NCBI GenBank assembly: GCA_903839715.1
Contig: CAIMDH010000005.1
Location: 1-9,716 of the forward strand
DNA: 9,716 nucleotides
From: an uncultured bacterium
Lineage (GTDB): Bacteria > Patescibacteriota > Minisyncoccia > Phycocordibacterales > UBA918
Direction: 5' to 3'
The notes under the pieces were generated by a model. The model was not told where the DNA came from, searched no databases, and saw only the letters and a program-made list of their open reading frames with translations. Positions 1-6,656 of this stretch are shown here, piece after piece. The first letter of the stretch is position 1. Every line of letters starts with the position of its first letter. The position numbers and the translations under genes are program-made.

Positions 1-201
1 GATAAGGATATGGACATGGTCTGGAGCTATGGCACCTGAGAGTATTTCTGCTCCTTCTTCATTACAGATTCTCCTGATTAACTCTTTGGCTCGTTGACCC
101 ATTTCACCTTTAAGGACTTTGTATCGATACTTGGTAATCCAGCATATATGGAGATTGATTGAGAAGAGAGTATGTGATGCTCTACGGTATTCTTCAGTCA
201 T
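1..201 (-). CDS. tnpA: IS200/IS605-family HUH transposase, N-terminal part (cut by the window edge)
   Basis: The first 67 codons of a Y1-type single-strand transposase read leftwards from the ATG at 201 and run off the window. The visible protein has the family's opening beta strand and WITKYRYKVL block (about residues 21-30), a helix with the conserved Cys of this region, and PDHVHILI (residues 60-67). HVH is the HUH metal-binding motif. In this family the HUH histidines hold the divalent metal and a later Tyr, not visible here, attacks single-stranded DNA at the element ends. The protein would excise and insert its own element as single-stranded DNA. A TATAAT box lies 7 bases before the ATG, so the mRNA may be leaderless, and two small hairpins lie just upstream as expected for the left end. 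Whether an accessory TnpB follows cannot be seen. The family call is firm; whether the copy is intact is unknown. Confidence 0.9.
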   Translation of the reverse strand, partial: MTEEYRRASHTLFSINLHICWITKYRYKVLKGEMGQRAKELIRRICNEEGAEILSGAIAPDHVHILI

Positions 202-208
202 TGCCTTA

Positions 209-214
209 ATTATA
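209..214 (-). promoter_or_regulatory. -10 box of the transposase gene
   Basis: A perfect TATAAT on the minus strand ends 7 bases before the transposase ATG, which would put the transcription start at or within a base or two of the A of ATG. No convincing -35 hexamer is seen at 15-18 bases. An AAGG lies only 2 bases from the ATG, too close for a normal ribosome binding site. Confidence 0.55.
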
Positions 215-220
215 CTGAAG

Positions 221-667
221 TTATCGTCTGAAGACGAGGGAAATCACCCTCCCAAATTGAGGCCTTATACCTTCGCTAGCAGTAATACTTGCACCACCTT
301 TTATTTCTTCCATTCGCGTAGCACTCATGTCTACAGCCGCACAAGCGACCATAGCATTAGTGATTTTAATTGAAGAATCATTTATGCCCATAGTCTTTAA
401 GGTAAGCTGCTGTGCTTCTGACAACTTTGAAACATCAATACTAAAAGCAACGGCCTTTGCCTCATTTTCTGCCTGAAGAGCTGCATCTTTTTTTAACTGC
501 TCCTCTATCTGTGCACTTGTAGCGCTACTAGAAGCGGTTGGGCGCGTTGAAGGAGTTGTAGTTACTGGTACACCAACCGGTTCGTCATTCATTGTGCCAA
601 TAATTAAAAACCCGATTACAAGCACAACCACTCCGATTGCTACTGCTACTATTGCATTATTATTCAT
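221..667 (-). CDS. Small membrane-anchored protein, unknown function, 3' end possibly replaced by the IS element
   Basis: A 148-residue protein that I do not recognise as a named family. Residues 5-25 are one hydrophobic segment after a short uncharged N-terminus, so it is a membrane anchor or uncleaved signal. A Thr/Ser/Pro-rich linker follows (about 34-52), then a charged Ala/Glu/Lys helix (53-72) and a small mixed domain (73-135) with one Cys. The start is the ATG at 667, where the hydrophobic segment begins; longer readings run back through a terminator. No clear Shine-Dalgarno is present. The last 15 or so residues are encoded inside the hairpins next to the transposase, and the stop at 221-223 lies in the first hairpin. 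The native C-terminus may therefore have been lost to the insertion. The gene being real is likely; truncation is an inference. Confidence 0.65.
   Translation of the reverse strand: MNNNAIVAVAIGVVVLVIGFLIIGTMNDEPVGVPVTTTPSTRPTASSSATSAQIEEQLKKDAALQAENEAKAVAFSIDVSKLSEAQQLTLKTMGINDSSIKITNAMVACAAVDMSATRMEEIKGGASITASEGIRPQFGRVISLVFRR
225..251 (-). repeat. Paired hairpins, probable left end of the IS200/IS605 element
   Basis: Two short stem-loops sit side by side just upstream of the transposase: cgtc (225-228) with gacg (233-236), and gaggg (236-240) with ccctc (247-251) around a 6-base loop. IS200/IS605 elements carry subterminal hairpins that the transposase binds as single-stranded DNA, so the position and form fit the left end. 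The exact element tip cannot be set from one copy; it probably lies a little to the right, around 250-275. Confidence 0.45.
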
Positions 668-713
668 ATACTTACTATTATTTTTAGTTAAAGGTTGGCC
701 ACTTTGAGATATT

Positions 714-736
714 TGGTGGAGGTCGAACCTCCACCA
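714..736. repeat. Perfect 10-bp inverted repeat
   Basis: tggtggaggt (714-723) pairs perfectly with acctccacca (727-736) around the 3-base loop cga. Neither side has a T-run after the stem in the reading direction, so it is not a normal intrinsic terminator. On the minus strand it lies in the possible leader of the 221-667 gene. It resembles a T-arm joined to a CTCCACCA end as in tmRNA, but no cloverleaf or acceptor arm can be built around it. Confidence 0.6.
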
Positions 737-773
737 GAAAAATAGGTATTTACTGTTACTGTCGATAAAATAG

Positions 774-801
774 AAAACAACCTCAGGGTGAGGTTGTTTT
801 T
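774..801. terminator. Bidirectional intrinsic terminator after the 807-1172 gene
   Basis: aaaacaacctca (774-785), loop ggg, tgaggttgtttt (789-800) form a 12-bp perfect stem whose ends are A- and T-tracts. The GC-containing core is 8 bp. On the minus strand it starts 6 bases after the TAG at 807-809 and is followed by a T-rich run, so it ends the mRNA of that gene and isolates the 221-667 gene downstream. Confidence 0.85.
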
Positions 802-806
802 GCGGA

Positions 807-1172
807 CTAGGCTGTCCCAGCAGTCGAATCTTTGTGTATTGCCGGTAACAAAAGGACGCGAAGGAGAGGACTTTCTCCCCACTCCAAGTAGTATTCATTA
901 CAGTACTGTAGCGCATTTGGAAACCACGGTGTACTCGTTATACGCAAGCGCACAGGTCGTCCACTCTCTGTATCGATACTCTGTAGCACAAAATGACCGT
1001 CTTCTTCAATGACATCAAAAGGACCGGTAGCAAAATCCAAAAGCGGTGATACTGAATTAAGCCACATATCACCAATCATGATTTGCTGAGGAACTTCATT
1101 AAGGAGCCAGGGTAAGCGCGGCACATCGTCATTGCTTGCCGCACATAATTCGTAAACGATGATTTTGGACAT
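807..1172 (-). CDS. Hypothetical 121-residue soluble protein
   Basis: I do not recognise the family. The protein has no signal peptide or membrane segment and a mixed composition with several Trp and Pro, so it looks like a small folded cytosolic domain. Possible secondary-structure blocks are an N-terminal beta strand (residues 3-8), a middle acidic part (about 52-70) and a C-terminal hydrophobic strand (about 103-110). The ATG at 1172 is favoured because AAGGAG lies 6 bases upstream, the best Shine-Dalgarno in the window. A possible extended -10 lies at 1203-1211. A strong terminator begins 6 bases after the stop, so this is a single-gene transcript, divergent from the response regulator. 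That promoter, Shine-Dalgarno and terminator are all in place is the main support for a real gene. Confidence 0.75.
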   Translation of the reverse strand: MSKIIVYELCAASNDDVPRLPWLLNEVPQQIMIGDMWLNSVSPLLDFATGPFDVIEEDGHFVLQSIDTESGRPVRLRITSTPWFPNALQYCNEYYLEWGESPLLRVLLLPAIHKDSTAGTA

Positions 1173-1178
1173 GACGTT

Positions 1179-1184
1179 CTCCTT
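1179..1184 (-). promoter_or_regulatory. Shine-Dalgarno site AAGGAG
   Basis: AAGGAG on the minus strand with a 6-base gap to the ATG at 1172. It decides the start of this gene, and it stands out because most other genes in the window have no such site. Confidence 0.85.
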
Positions 1185-1202
1185 TTTGGTTGAACTAACT
1201 AA

Positions 1203-1211
1203 AATCTAGCA
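1203..1211 (-). promoter_or_regulatory. Possible extended -10 (TGC TAGATT)
   Basis: TGC followed by TAGATT on the minus strand would give a leader of roughly 20-25 bases that includes the Shine-Dalgarno site. No good -35 is seen. This is a weak call, based on position and the TGN-TAnnnT pattern shared with other promoters here. Confidence 0.35.
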
Positions 1212-1260
1212 TACTGCTATCTATTCTGCCACTATGAACATTCCTAAAACAAATGGCTTT

Positions 1261-1287
1261 TTGTTATACCCCTAAATGCGCTACAAT
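1261..1287 (+). promoter_or_regulatory. Promoter of the response regulator (TTGTTA, 15-base spacer, TACAAT)
   Basis: TTGTTA at 1261-1266 and TACAAT at 1282-1287. The -10 ends 9 bases before the ATG at 1297, so transcription would start 0-3 bases before the start codon. An AAGG at 1289-1292 could act as a ribosome binding site only if transcription began further upstream. Confidence 0.5.
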
Positions 1288-1296
1288 GAAGGTCAT

Positions 1297-1680
1297 ATGT
1301 CACAAAAAAAGATTCTGATTATTGAAGACTCTGCTAATCTTGCCGACTCCCTCGAGGACATGCTCACCTTTAAAGGATACACAGCAATTAAAGCTCGCGA
1401 TGGTAAACAAGGATACACTCTCGCTATTCTTGAAAAGCCTGATTTGATTTTACTTGATTTAAAACTTCCCGACATTGAAGGGTATGACATCCTACGCAAA
1501 CTACGTGCTGACGACTGGGGAAAGACGGCTCGAGTACTCATTTTGACAGCTTCCGATACTTCGGAGACAGTACCTAGTGATGTAGAAATTGACGCAAATG
1601 ATATCCTCCACAAAGCACACTGGGGCATTGAAAATCTCGCCATCCGGATCGAAGGCGAATTACATGGCTCTAACTCCTAA
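1297..1680 (+). CDS. Single-domain response regulator (receiver only, CheY-like)
   Basis: A 127-residue receiver domain with all catalytic positions: acidic pair E10 and D11, phosphoacceptor D54 in LLDLKLPD, T84 in ILTAS, and K106. There is no DNA-binding or enzymatic output domain, so it acts by protein contact or as a phosphate relay or sink. The ATG at 1297 is chosen because the domain begins at once; the in-frame ATG at 1276 lies upstream of the predicted transcription start. The gene converges with the histidine kinase on the other strand, and the two stop codons overlap (1677-1680). The kinase is the natural partner, although the two genes are not in one operon. The loop after T84 is rich in acidic and Ser/Thr residues, with K106 preceded by DILH. 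Family call firm; target unknown. Confidence 0.93.
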   Translation: MSQKKILIIEDSANLADSLEDMLTFKGYTAIKARDGKQGYTLAILEKPDLILLDLKLPDIEGYDILRKLRADDWGKTARVLILTASDTSETVPSDVEIDANDILHKAHWGIENLAIRIEGELHGSNS

Positions 1681-2975
1681 AAAGAACCTGGTAGCACTAC
1701 AGTAAAAGTAGTTCCAGTATCTTCTGTTGATACAAAAGAAATTCTACCCCGCATCTGCTCTACTGCCTTTTTTACAATATATAAACCAAGACCAGTACCA
1801 TCAGGAACTTCCTTGACAGCATTTGATGCACGAAAAATCTTTGAGAAGACACGCGCTTGTTCATTGCCAGGAATACCCATGCCAGTATCTTTAATCTCAA
1901 TCTCTATATCACCATTAGAAAGACGGTACGCGACAGTCACTTCACCTGTTGGTCGTGAATATTTAACCGCATTAGTAGTGAGGTTAGTGATAATCATTCG
2001 CAACAACCCGAGGTCGGTATTAATCTTTTTGATTGAATTTTCATATTCTTTCCTTATACGCAAGCGTTTAGCAGTAACCAGTTCTGTTTGTTCAGAGATA
2101 ATATCATCACATAGTTCTGACAGGACCACATCTTCTAACTTAAGCACGCGCGTCCCTAGTTCAAAACGAGAAACTTGCAAAAAGTCATCTACCAACCCAC
2201 TCATACGCTGAATACTGGAAAGTAACCGGTCGATATAGCGTTTTTGTTGTATGGAAAGTGTCTCAACTCCATCCATCAGCAACAGCTCAGCGCTCCAACG
2301 CATACCAGAAATCGGTGTACGGAGTTGATGTGAAGCTAATGAAACGAATTCTGTTTTAGCAATATCAATTTCTTTTTGCTTTGTCACGTCAACAAAGGTG
2401 ATCAGACTGAGATTTTTGCCGTCGGTACTAGAAAATTTAAAGATTGAAACCTTAGTCCAGGAGACAATAGTGCCATGTGCGATTTTTACATCTTCGTCAG
2501 AGACGGTAATTCCGCGGTCAAATTTCTGCTTCAGGACTGATTGATGCTCCTCGTCACCGGTAGCAATCAGCGTAAACAAACCTAGCTTTACAAGCTTTTC
2601 TGCCGGTTGACCAAAAAGTCGCGCAGCTGCGGTATTAGCAGAAACCACGTCGCCATACTCCCCCACAACCACATACGCCACTGGACTGTTATTATAGACC
2701 TCCATAAAAAGCTGCTGTGAAGATGCGATGAGTTTTTCAGCTCTTTTTTCGGAAAGTTTCTTCACACGTAGTTCTGACATTGATACATCGTAGATGTTTT
2801 TTGCCAAAAAAACTGCACAAGCGATTGCTAACATAAAAGAAAGAACATTCATGTTGATGCTAGAAAAGTCGTAATACACTACCCCAACCACCAACATACC
2901 AAAAAGAGCCCAGAACGTAAGTACTCCCTTGAGGACTGCTGAAATAATTTGTTTATTTTCTTCAAACCAAGACAT
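1677..2975 (-). CDS. Membrane-bound PAS-domain sensor histidine kinase
   Basis: A 432-residue kinase. Two membrane segments lie at about 14-35 and 40-58 with almost no loop between them, so there is no extracellular sensor. A helical linker (62-86) leads to a PAS domain (about 87-200), then DHp with phosphoacceptor H216 in SLASHQLRTP, and a HATPase domain with N box N335 (NLTTNAVKYS), G1 DTGMG (363-367), F box about 377-381 and G2 GTGLG (393-397). All motifs for autophosphorylation are present. Signal input is probably membrane state or a cytoplasmic ligand or redox change at PAS. The ATG at 2975 is preferred to a TTG at 3014, which would lie upstream of the likely promoter. It lies 47 bases after ackA with no terminator between, so it may be transcribed both from its own promoter and from xfp-ackA. 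Confidence 0.95.
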   Translation of the reverse strand: MSWFEENKQIISAVLKGVLTFWALFGMLVVGVVYYDFSSINMNVLSFMLAIACAVFLAKNIYDVSMSELRVKKLSEKRAEKLIASSQQLFMEVYNNSPVAYVVVGEYGDVVSANTAAARLFGQPAEKLVKLGLFTLIATGDEEHQSVLKQKFDRGITVSDEDVKIAHGTIVSWTKVSIFKFSSTDGKNLSLITFVDVTKQKEIDIAKTEFVSLASHQLRTPISGMRWSAELLLMDGVETLSIQQKRYIDRLLSSIQRMSGLVDDFLQVSRFELGTRVLKLEDVVLSELCDDIISEQTELVTAKRLRIRKEYENSIKKINTDLGLLRMIITNLTTNAVKYSRPTGEVTVAYRLSNGDIEIEIKDTGMGIPGNEQARVFSKIFRASNAVKEVPDGTGLGLYIVKKAVEQMRGRISFVSTEDTGTTFTVVLPGSF

Positions 2976-2985
2976 ACGGAACTTT

Positions 2986-3002
2986 ATCCTTACACTATAA
3001 CA
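2986..3002 (-). promoter_or_regulatory. Extended -10 and Shine-Dalgarno-like site of the histidine kinase gene
   Basis: TGT followed by TATAGT (3002 down to 2994) is an extended -10 within the 47-base ackA-kinase gap. AAGGAT (2991-2986) lies 10 bases before the ATG at 2975. The predicted transcription start falls within or just after AAGGAT, so either this is a short-leader mRNA or the site is used on readthrough mRNA from ackA. Confidence 0.45.
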
Positions 3003-3022
3003 GACAACACTCAAGATTTTTG

Positions 3023-4192
3023 CTAAAGACCAAGACTGGCGTGGAGTATTTCATCAGCTTCATTCGTCTTAATGACTACGACATCAACCTTTGCCCCAAC
3101 TGAACTGAGGACACCGTCTCGACTGACACATGTTTCATTTTTTTCGGAATTTAGAATGATTTGTAGGCCAGCAAGTTTTTCGACAATGAGTGCCCGTAGT
3201 ACGGGACTACGTTCGGAGGCTGTTGCTGTAAAAATCAGTGCCTCAAGACCACCAAGTACCGCAACATATGAACCAATAGCTTTTTGAATATGATAGACAA
3301 AACTAGCAATTGCGGCCTCAGCTGCCACATCACCACGAGACCGTCTTTCTAGTAGTACTCGTAAATCAGCTTCTCCTGCTAAGGCATGAAGCCCACCGCC
3401 TGTCTGCAGGTACACTTGGGCATCGCTAGGTTTAAAATTTTTGGCTTGCATTAATACCAAGAGTGCTCCTGGATCAATATCCCCAGCCCGACTCCCCATC
3501 ACAAGACCACTGCCTGGAGCATACCCCATAGTAGTGTCTATACTTTTTCCGTCCGCTACAGCCGTCACGCTAACTCCACTACCGATATGACACACTACCG
3601 CACGACGTACTGGTCTGTCAGTAACTTTTTCAACTCGGCGCATTACTGAAGCTACGGAAAGACCGTGATAGCCGAAGCGATAGATATCAAGACGTTCGCT
3701 CTCGACTTTGTCGATTGCGTACCGTCGTGAAACATCAGGCATAGTGCTATGGAAGGCACTATCGGAGATAGCGAGAATACGAGCGTCGGGCAAAAACTTT
3801 TTGATAGCTTCTACTTCCTGCAATAAGTGTGGGATATGTAATGGCGCGATAGTAACGAGTTTGTTGAGTCGTGTGAGATATTCTGCATCTACAACACGAT
3901 GTACTTGAAAATACGTACCTGGGGCTACTACTCGTATTGCTACATTGGTAATAGCAGAAAAATCTGGAATATGCTTTTCTGTAACAGCTAGCGTTAAGAA
4001 ATTATTGAGACTATCTTTGTAATCATTCTTACCAAGGAGGTTACAACGCTGTTGTGTTGTTCCGACTGCTGTACACATCTCAAAACCATCTGCACTGCGT
4101 TCGATATATGCAGTAAGCAAAGCCGTGCGGTCTTGGTAGAGAGCAAATTTCTTAGATGAGCTGCCAGGATTTACAACTAGCGTGAATGCCAT
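3023..4192 (-). CDS. ackA: Acetate kinase, divergent in the nucleotide loop
   Basis: A 389-residue ASKHA-fold kinase that interconverts acetyl phosphate plus ADP with acetate plus ATP. Conserved features: NPGSSSKK at 8-15, active-site Arg R87, D144 in AISDSAFHSTMP, H176 (YHGLS), H202 in CHIGSG, R235 in MGSRAGDIDPG, and E378 in TNEAD. The length is near the usual 400. Two family motifs differ: GHRVVHGG is AIRVVAPG around R87, and the FTAGIGEN loop beside the nucleotide is FTATASER (321-328), losing both glycines and the Asn. The start is the ATG at 4192, 16 bases inside the end of phosphoketolase; a TTG two codons earlier is possible. No Shine-Dalgarno is seen, so translational coupling is likely. 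It would finish the phosphoketolase route and yield ATP. Whether the acceptor is still ADP is open. Confidence 0.92.
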   Translation of the reverse strand: MAFTLVVNPGSSSKKFALYQDRTALLTAYIERSADGFEMCTAVGTTQQRCNLLGKNDYKDSLNNFLTLAVTEKHIPDFSAITNVAIRVVAPGTYFQVHRVVDAEYLTRLNKLVTIAPLHIPHLLQEVEAIKKFLPDARILAISDSAFHSTMPDVSRRYAIDKVESERLDIYRFGYHGLSVASVMRRVEKVTDRPVRRAVVCHIGSGVSVTAVADGKSIDTTMGYAPGSGLVMGSRAGDIDPGALLVLMQAKNFKPSDAQVYLQTGGGLHALAGEADLRVLLERRSRGDVAAEAAIASFVYHIQKAIGSYVAVLGGLEALIFTATASERSPVLRALIVEKLAGLQIILNSEKNETCVSRDGVLSSVGAKVDVVVIKTNEADEILHASLGL

Positions 4193-6531
4193 ACCCAATT
4201 TGTAATTTCAAGAGGATCGTCGTCATTTTCAATAATATATTCACGGTGAGCAACTAGACGTTCTTGCATAGTATCAATCAGACGAGTAGCAGTTTCTGCA
4301 TCAATAACTTTAGCCTTACGAGCTAATGCAAAGGCCTCCATTGCTAAATGGAACCTATCGACACGATTACGTACCATCATATCAAAGGCAGTAGTAGTAG
4401 AACCGACTTCTTCATACCCATGAACCTGTACTCGATCAGTGGTACAGCCATAATCGAAAAGTATTTGCTTCATAGTTTGTGGATATCCGTGGAAGTTTAT
4501 AATGACTGGTTTGTCTTCGGTAAAGTACTCTGCAAAATTATGCACCAGCAACTTACATCCTGAATTACCAATACCAGAAGCTGAGAGTGAGGAAATACTG
4601 ACAAAGCGCATCCGCAGTTCAGGAAGTTCACTACGTACTATACTAATAGCAGCTAGTACTTCTTGTGTTGGATAATCCCCTGCAGCAGCAAAGACCACGT
4701 GTGGATCAACATCACTAGCAAAATTCCAGATTGATACACCTTCACGAACATCTTTTTCTGCTTCCTCTACTGTCCGCCAGATCGGCAGTGGTCGCTTTTC
4801 GCAGACTAGTACGTTTATTTCACGTGTTGATTCCATCATACGCTTAAAAGTAGCAAGTGCGATGTTGGCGTCAGCTGGGAAATAGACGTTGGTAAAACAT
4901 CCCTGACGTTGTAGTACTCCATCGATAAAGCCTGGGTTCTGGTGGGAAAAGCCGTTATGCTCCTGTCGCCAACCAGTCGAAGTGAGGATGTAGTTTAATG
5001 ACGGCACTATACCACGCCAAGGCACTTCACGAGCCACCTTGAGGAATTTGGCATACTGATCAGCCATACTAGCAACAATTTGCGCGAAGGCTTCATACGA
5101 AACAAAGAGACCGTGCCGACCCGTAAGAATATATCCCTGGAGCAGCCCTTGTAGACTATGCTCTGAAAGCATTTCAATCACGCGGCCATCCCATGCCAAA
5201 TCTTTATCCCAAGGCTTGTGTGGCCAGACAAAAGCACGCTTAGTGTATTCAAAGACGGCTTGTAGTTTGTTGGAGTAAGTTTCATCAGGAGAAAAGAGGC
5301 GAAGGTTACGTGCACCTTCGTTGAGCTGCATGGTATCACGCAGATATTCACCAATCTTTTCCATACTACTCACTTCACCACAAATTGGATCCTCAAGATT
5401 ACAGGTAGTATGAGTCGCATACGTTGCGAGTTCAGGAAGTATAAGCGGTCGGTAATTCATTACCCCACCATGAGCGTGTGAGTTATCTCCCATACGACGG
5501 TCTGCTCGTGGGATAAGTGACTCGATATCCGCATCAAATTTTTCGCCATCAAAAAGCTCTTCGAAGCGGTACGAACGTAGCCATTCTTCTAGCAACTGAA
5601 ATTCCTCATCATTATGCAAAGCTCCTTCAGCAATAACTTGGTGTGAGTAGTGATTATCTTCTATTCGTTTTTCACGAATCTGCTTAATACTATGCCAACC
5701 TTTTGGTGAACGGAGAATAATCATTGGCCAACGTGGGTTTTCCTTGAGTGTCATCTCTCGTGCACAGTGTTGAGTAAAGCGAATAGCAGTGACTGCTGTA
5801 TCAACAGCCGTACTCATTTGGGTATGTACATCATCACCAGTATAAGCATCGACAAAAATCGGATCGTATCCATAACCCCAGAAGAGTGATCGTAGTTCTT
5901 CGTCATTCATACGACCATAAATGGTCGGGCCGGAAATTTTGTAGCCGTTTAGATGCAGAATCGGCAAGACAGCACCGTTTCGTCCCGGGTCAATAAGCTT
6001 ACTAATATGCCACGCTGTAGCAGTAGGGCCGGTTTCGGCCTCACCGTCACCAATCATACAAGCGACGATCAGTTCTGGATTGTCGAGAATTGCCCCAAAT
6101 GAGGTAGACAGAGCGTAACCAAGTTCTCCGCCTTCTAAGATTACTCCTGGGGCTTCTGGATTACTGTGACTTGGAAAGCCGTAGGGCCAACTGAAAGACT
6201 TTGCCATCAATGCAATACCTTTTTCGTCACGGGGAATATTTTTGTAATATTTGGAAAGAGTGCCTTCCAAAAAAAGATTTGATTGAATTGCGGGAAAGCC
6301 GTGACCAGGACCGAGCACAAACATCATCTGGATATCGTGTTCAATAATAGCGCGGTTGAGGTGAGCGTAGGTAAAATTGACACCTGGGCATGTACCCCAG
6401 TGCCCTAGAAGCCGAGGCTTAATATGCTCACGCCGGAGTGGTTCGGTTAATAAAAAATTATCACGTAAATAAATTTGAGCAGCGGAAAGATAATCGGCGG
6501 CTCTCACGAACTTATCAAGAACTGTATTCAT
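4177..6531 (-). CDS. xfp: Xylulose 5-phosphate/fructose 6-phosphate phosphoketolase
   Basis: A 784-residue thiamine diphosphate enzyme of normal family length. It splits xylulose 5-phosphate (or fructose 6-phosphate) with phosphate to acetyl phosphate and glyceraldehyde 3-phosphate (or erythrose 4-phosphate), in the cytoplasm. Seen in order: H44 in LLGHWGTCPG, GPGHG (74-78), SWPYGFPSHSNPEAPG (114-129), and the cofactor motif starting GDGEAETGPT (161-170) and ending at N195. The pyrimidine-binding and C-terminal transketolase-like domains follow without a break. No frameshift or missing catalytic residue is visible. The ATG at 6531 has an extended -10 ending 8 bases before it and no Shine-Dalgarno. 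It overlaps ackA by 16 bases, forming an operon that converts sugar phosphates to acetate and ATP. Substrate preference cannot be told from sequence alone. Confidence 0.98.
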   Translation of the reverse strand: MNTVLDKFVRAADYLSAAQIYLRDNFLLTEPLRREHIKPRLLGHWGTCPGVNFTYAHLNRAIIEHDIQMMFVLGPGHGFPAIQSNLFLEGTLSKYYKNIPRDEKGIALMAKSFSWPYGFPSHSNPEAPGVILEGGELGYALSTSFGAILDNPELIVACMIGDGEAETGPTATAWHISKLIDPGRNGAVLPILHLNGYKISGPTIYGRMNDEELRSLFWGYGYDPIFVDAYTGDDVHTQMSTAVDTAVTAIRFTQHCAREMTLKENPRWPMIILRSPKGWHSIKQIREKRIEDNHYSHQVIAEGALHNDEEFQLLEEWLRSYRFEELFDGEKFDADIESLIPRADRRMGDNSHAHGGVMNYRPLILPELATYATHTTCNLEDPICGEVSSMEKIGEYLRDTMQLNEGARNLRLFSPDETYSNKLQAVFEYTKRAFVWPHKPWDKDLAWDGRVIEMLSEHSLQGLLQGYILTGRHGLFVSYEAFAQIVASMADQYAKFLKVAREVPWRGIVPSLNYILTSTGWRQEHNGFSHQNPGFIDGVLQRQGCFTNVYFPADANIALATFKRMMESTREINVLVCEKRPLPIWRTVEEAEKDVREGVSIWNFASDVDPHVVFAAAGDYPTQEVLAAISIVRSELPELRMRFVSISSLSASGIGNSGCKLLVHNFAEYFTEDKPVIINFHGYPQTMKQILFDYGCTTDRVQVHGYEEVGSTTTAFDMMVRNRVDRFHLAMEAFALARKAKVIDAETATRLIDTMQERLVAHREYIIENDDDPLEITNWVWHSR

Positions 6532-6539
6532 ATACTGAC

Positions 6540-6548
6540 ATCATACCA
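6540..6548 (-). promoter_or_regulatory. Extended -10 of xfp (TGG TATGAT)
   Basis: TGG followed by TATGAT on the minus strand ends 8 bases before the ATG at 6531. This predicts transcription starting at or next to the start codon. No Shine-Dalgarno sequence lies between. No TTGACA-like -35 is seen. Confidence 0.55.
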
Positions 6549-6638
6549 AATGAATTGAAATTTATTATTTTCATCTGTTTAAAACCTTTTAGTTTTACAC
6601 ACACTTCGTATTACTTTCCATTCTCTAGTGCTGTTACT

Positions 6639-6647
6639 TGTTATACT
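6639..6647 (+). promoter_or_regulatory. Extended -10 of the SET-domain gene (TGT TATACT)
   Basis: TGT followed by TATACT (6642-6647) ends 9 bases before the ATG at 6657, with a pyrimidine-rich ctcccctat between and no Shine-Dalgarno. It fits a leaderless mRNA. The gene is divergent from xfp across a 125-base gap. Confidence 0.55.
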
Positions 6648-6656
6648 CTCCCCTAT

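Noticed and set aside
714..736. tRNA gene suggested by the T-arm-like hairpin
   Set aside because: The loop is not a standard 7-base T-loop with C61, and no acceptor, D or anticodon arm can be built on either strand.
668..916. N-terminal extension of the 221-667 protein back to 916
   Set aside because: The added part would run through a strong terminator and overlap the end of the 807-1172 gene in another frame; the membrane segment starts right at the ATG at 667.
788..1012. Plus-strand 74-codon frame opposite the 807-1172 gene
   Set aside because: It is a shadow of that gene and starts inside a terminator.
1276..1296. Upstream ATG of the response regulator
   Set aside because: It lies before the TACAAT box, so it would not be on the predicted mRNA, and the receiver fold begins at the ATG at 1297.
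2976..3014. TTG start 13 codons upstream for the histidine kinase
   Set aside because: It lies upstream of the likely -10 box, has no Shine-Dalgarno, and adds residues unlike a kinase N-terminus.
6438..6656. Leftward extension of the SET-domain frame
   Set aside because: This part overlaps the start of xfp on the other strand and contains both divergent promoters; it has no SET-like sequence and no good start.
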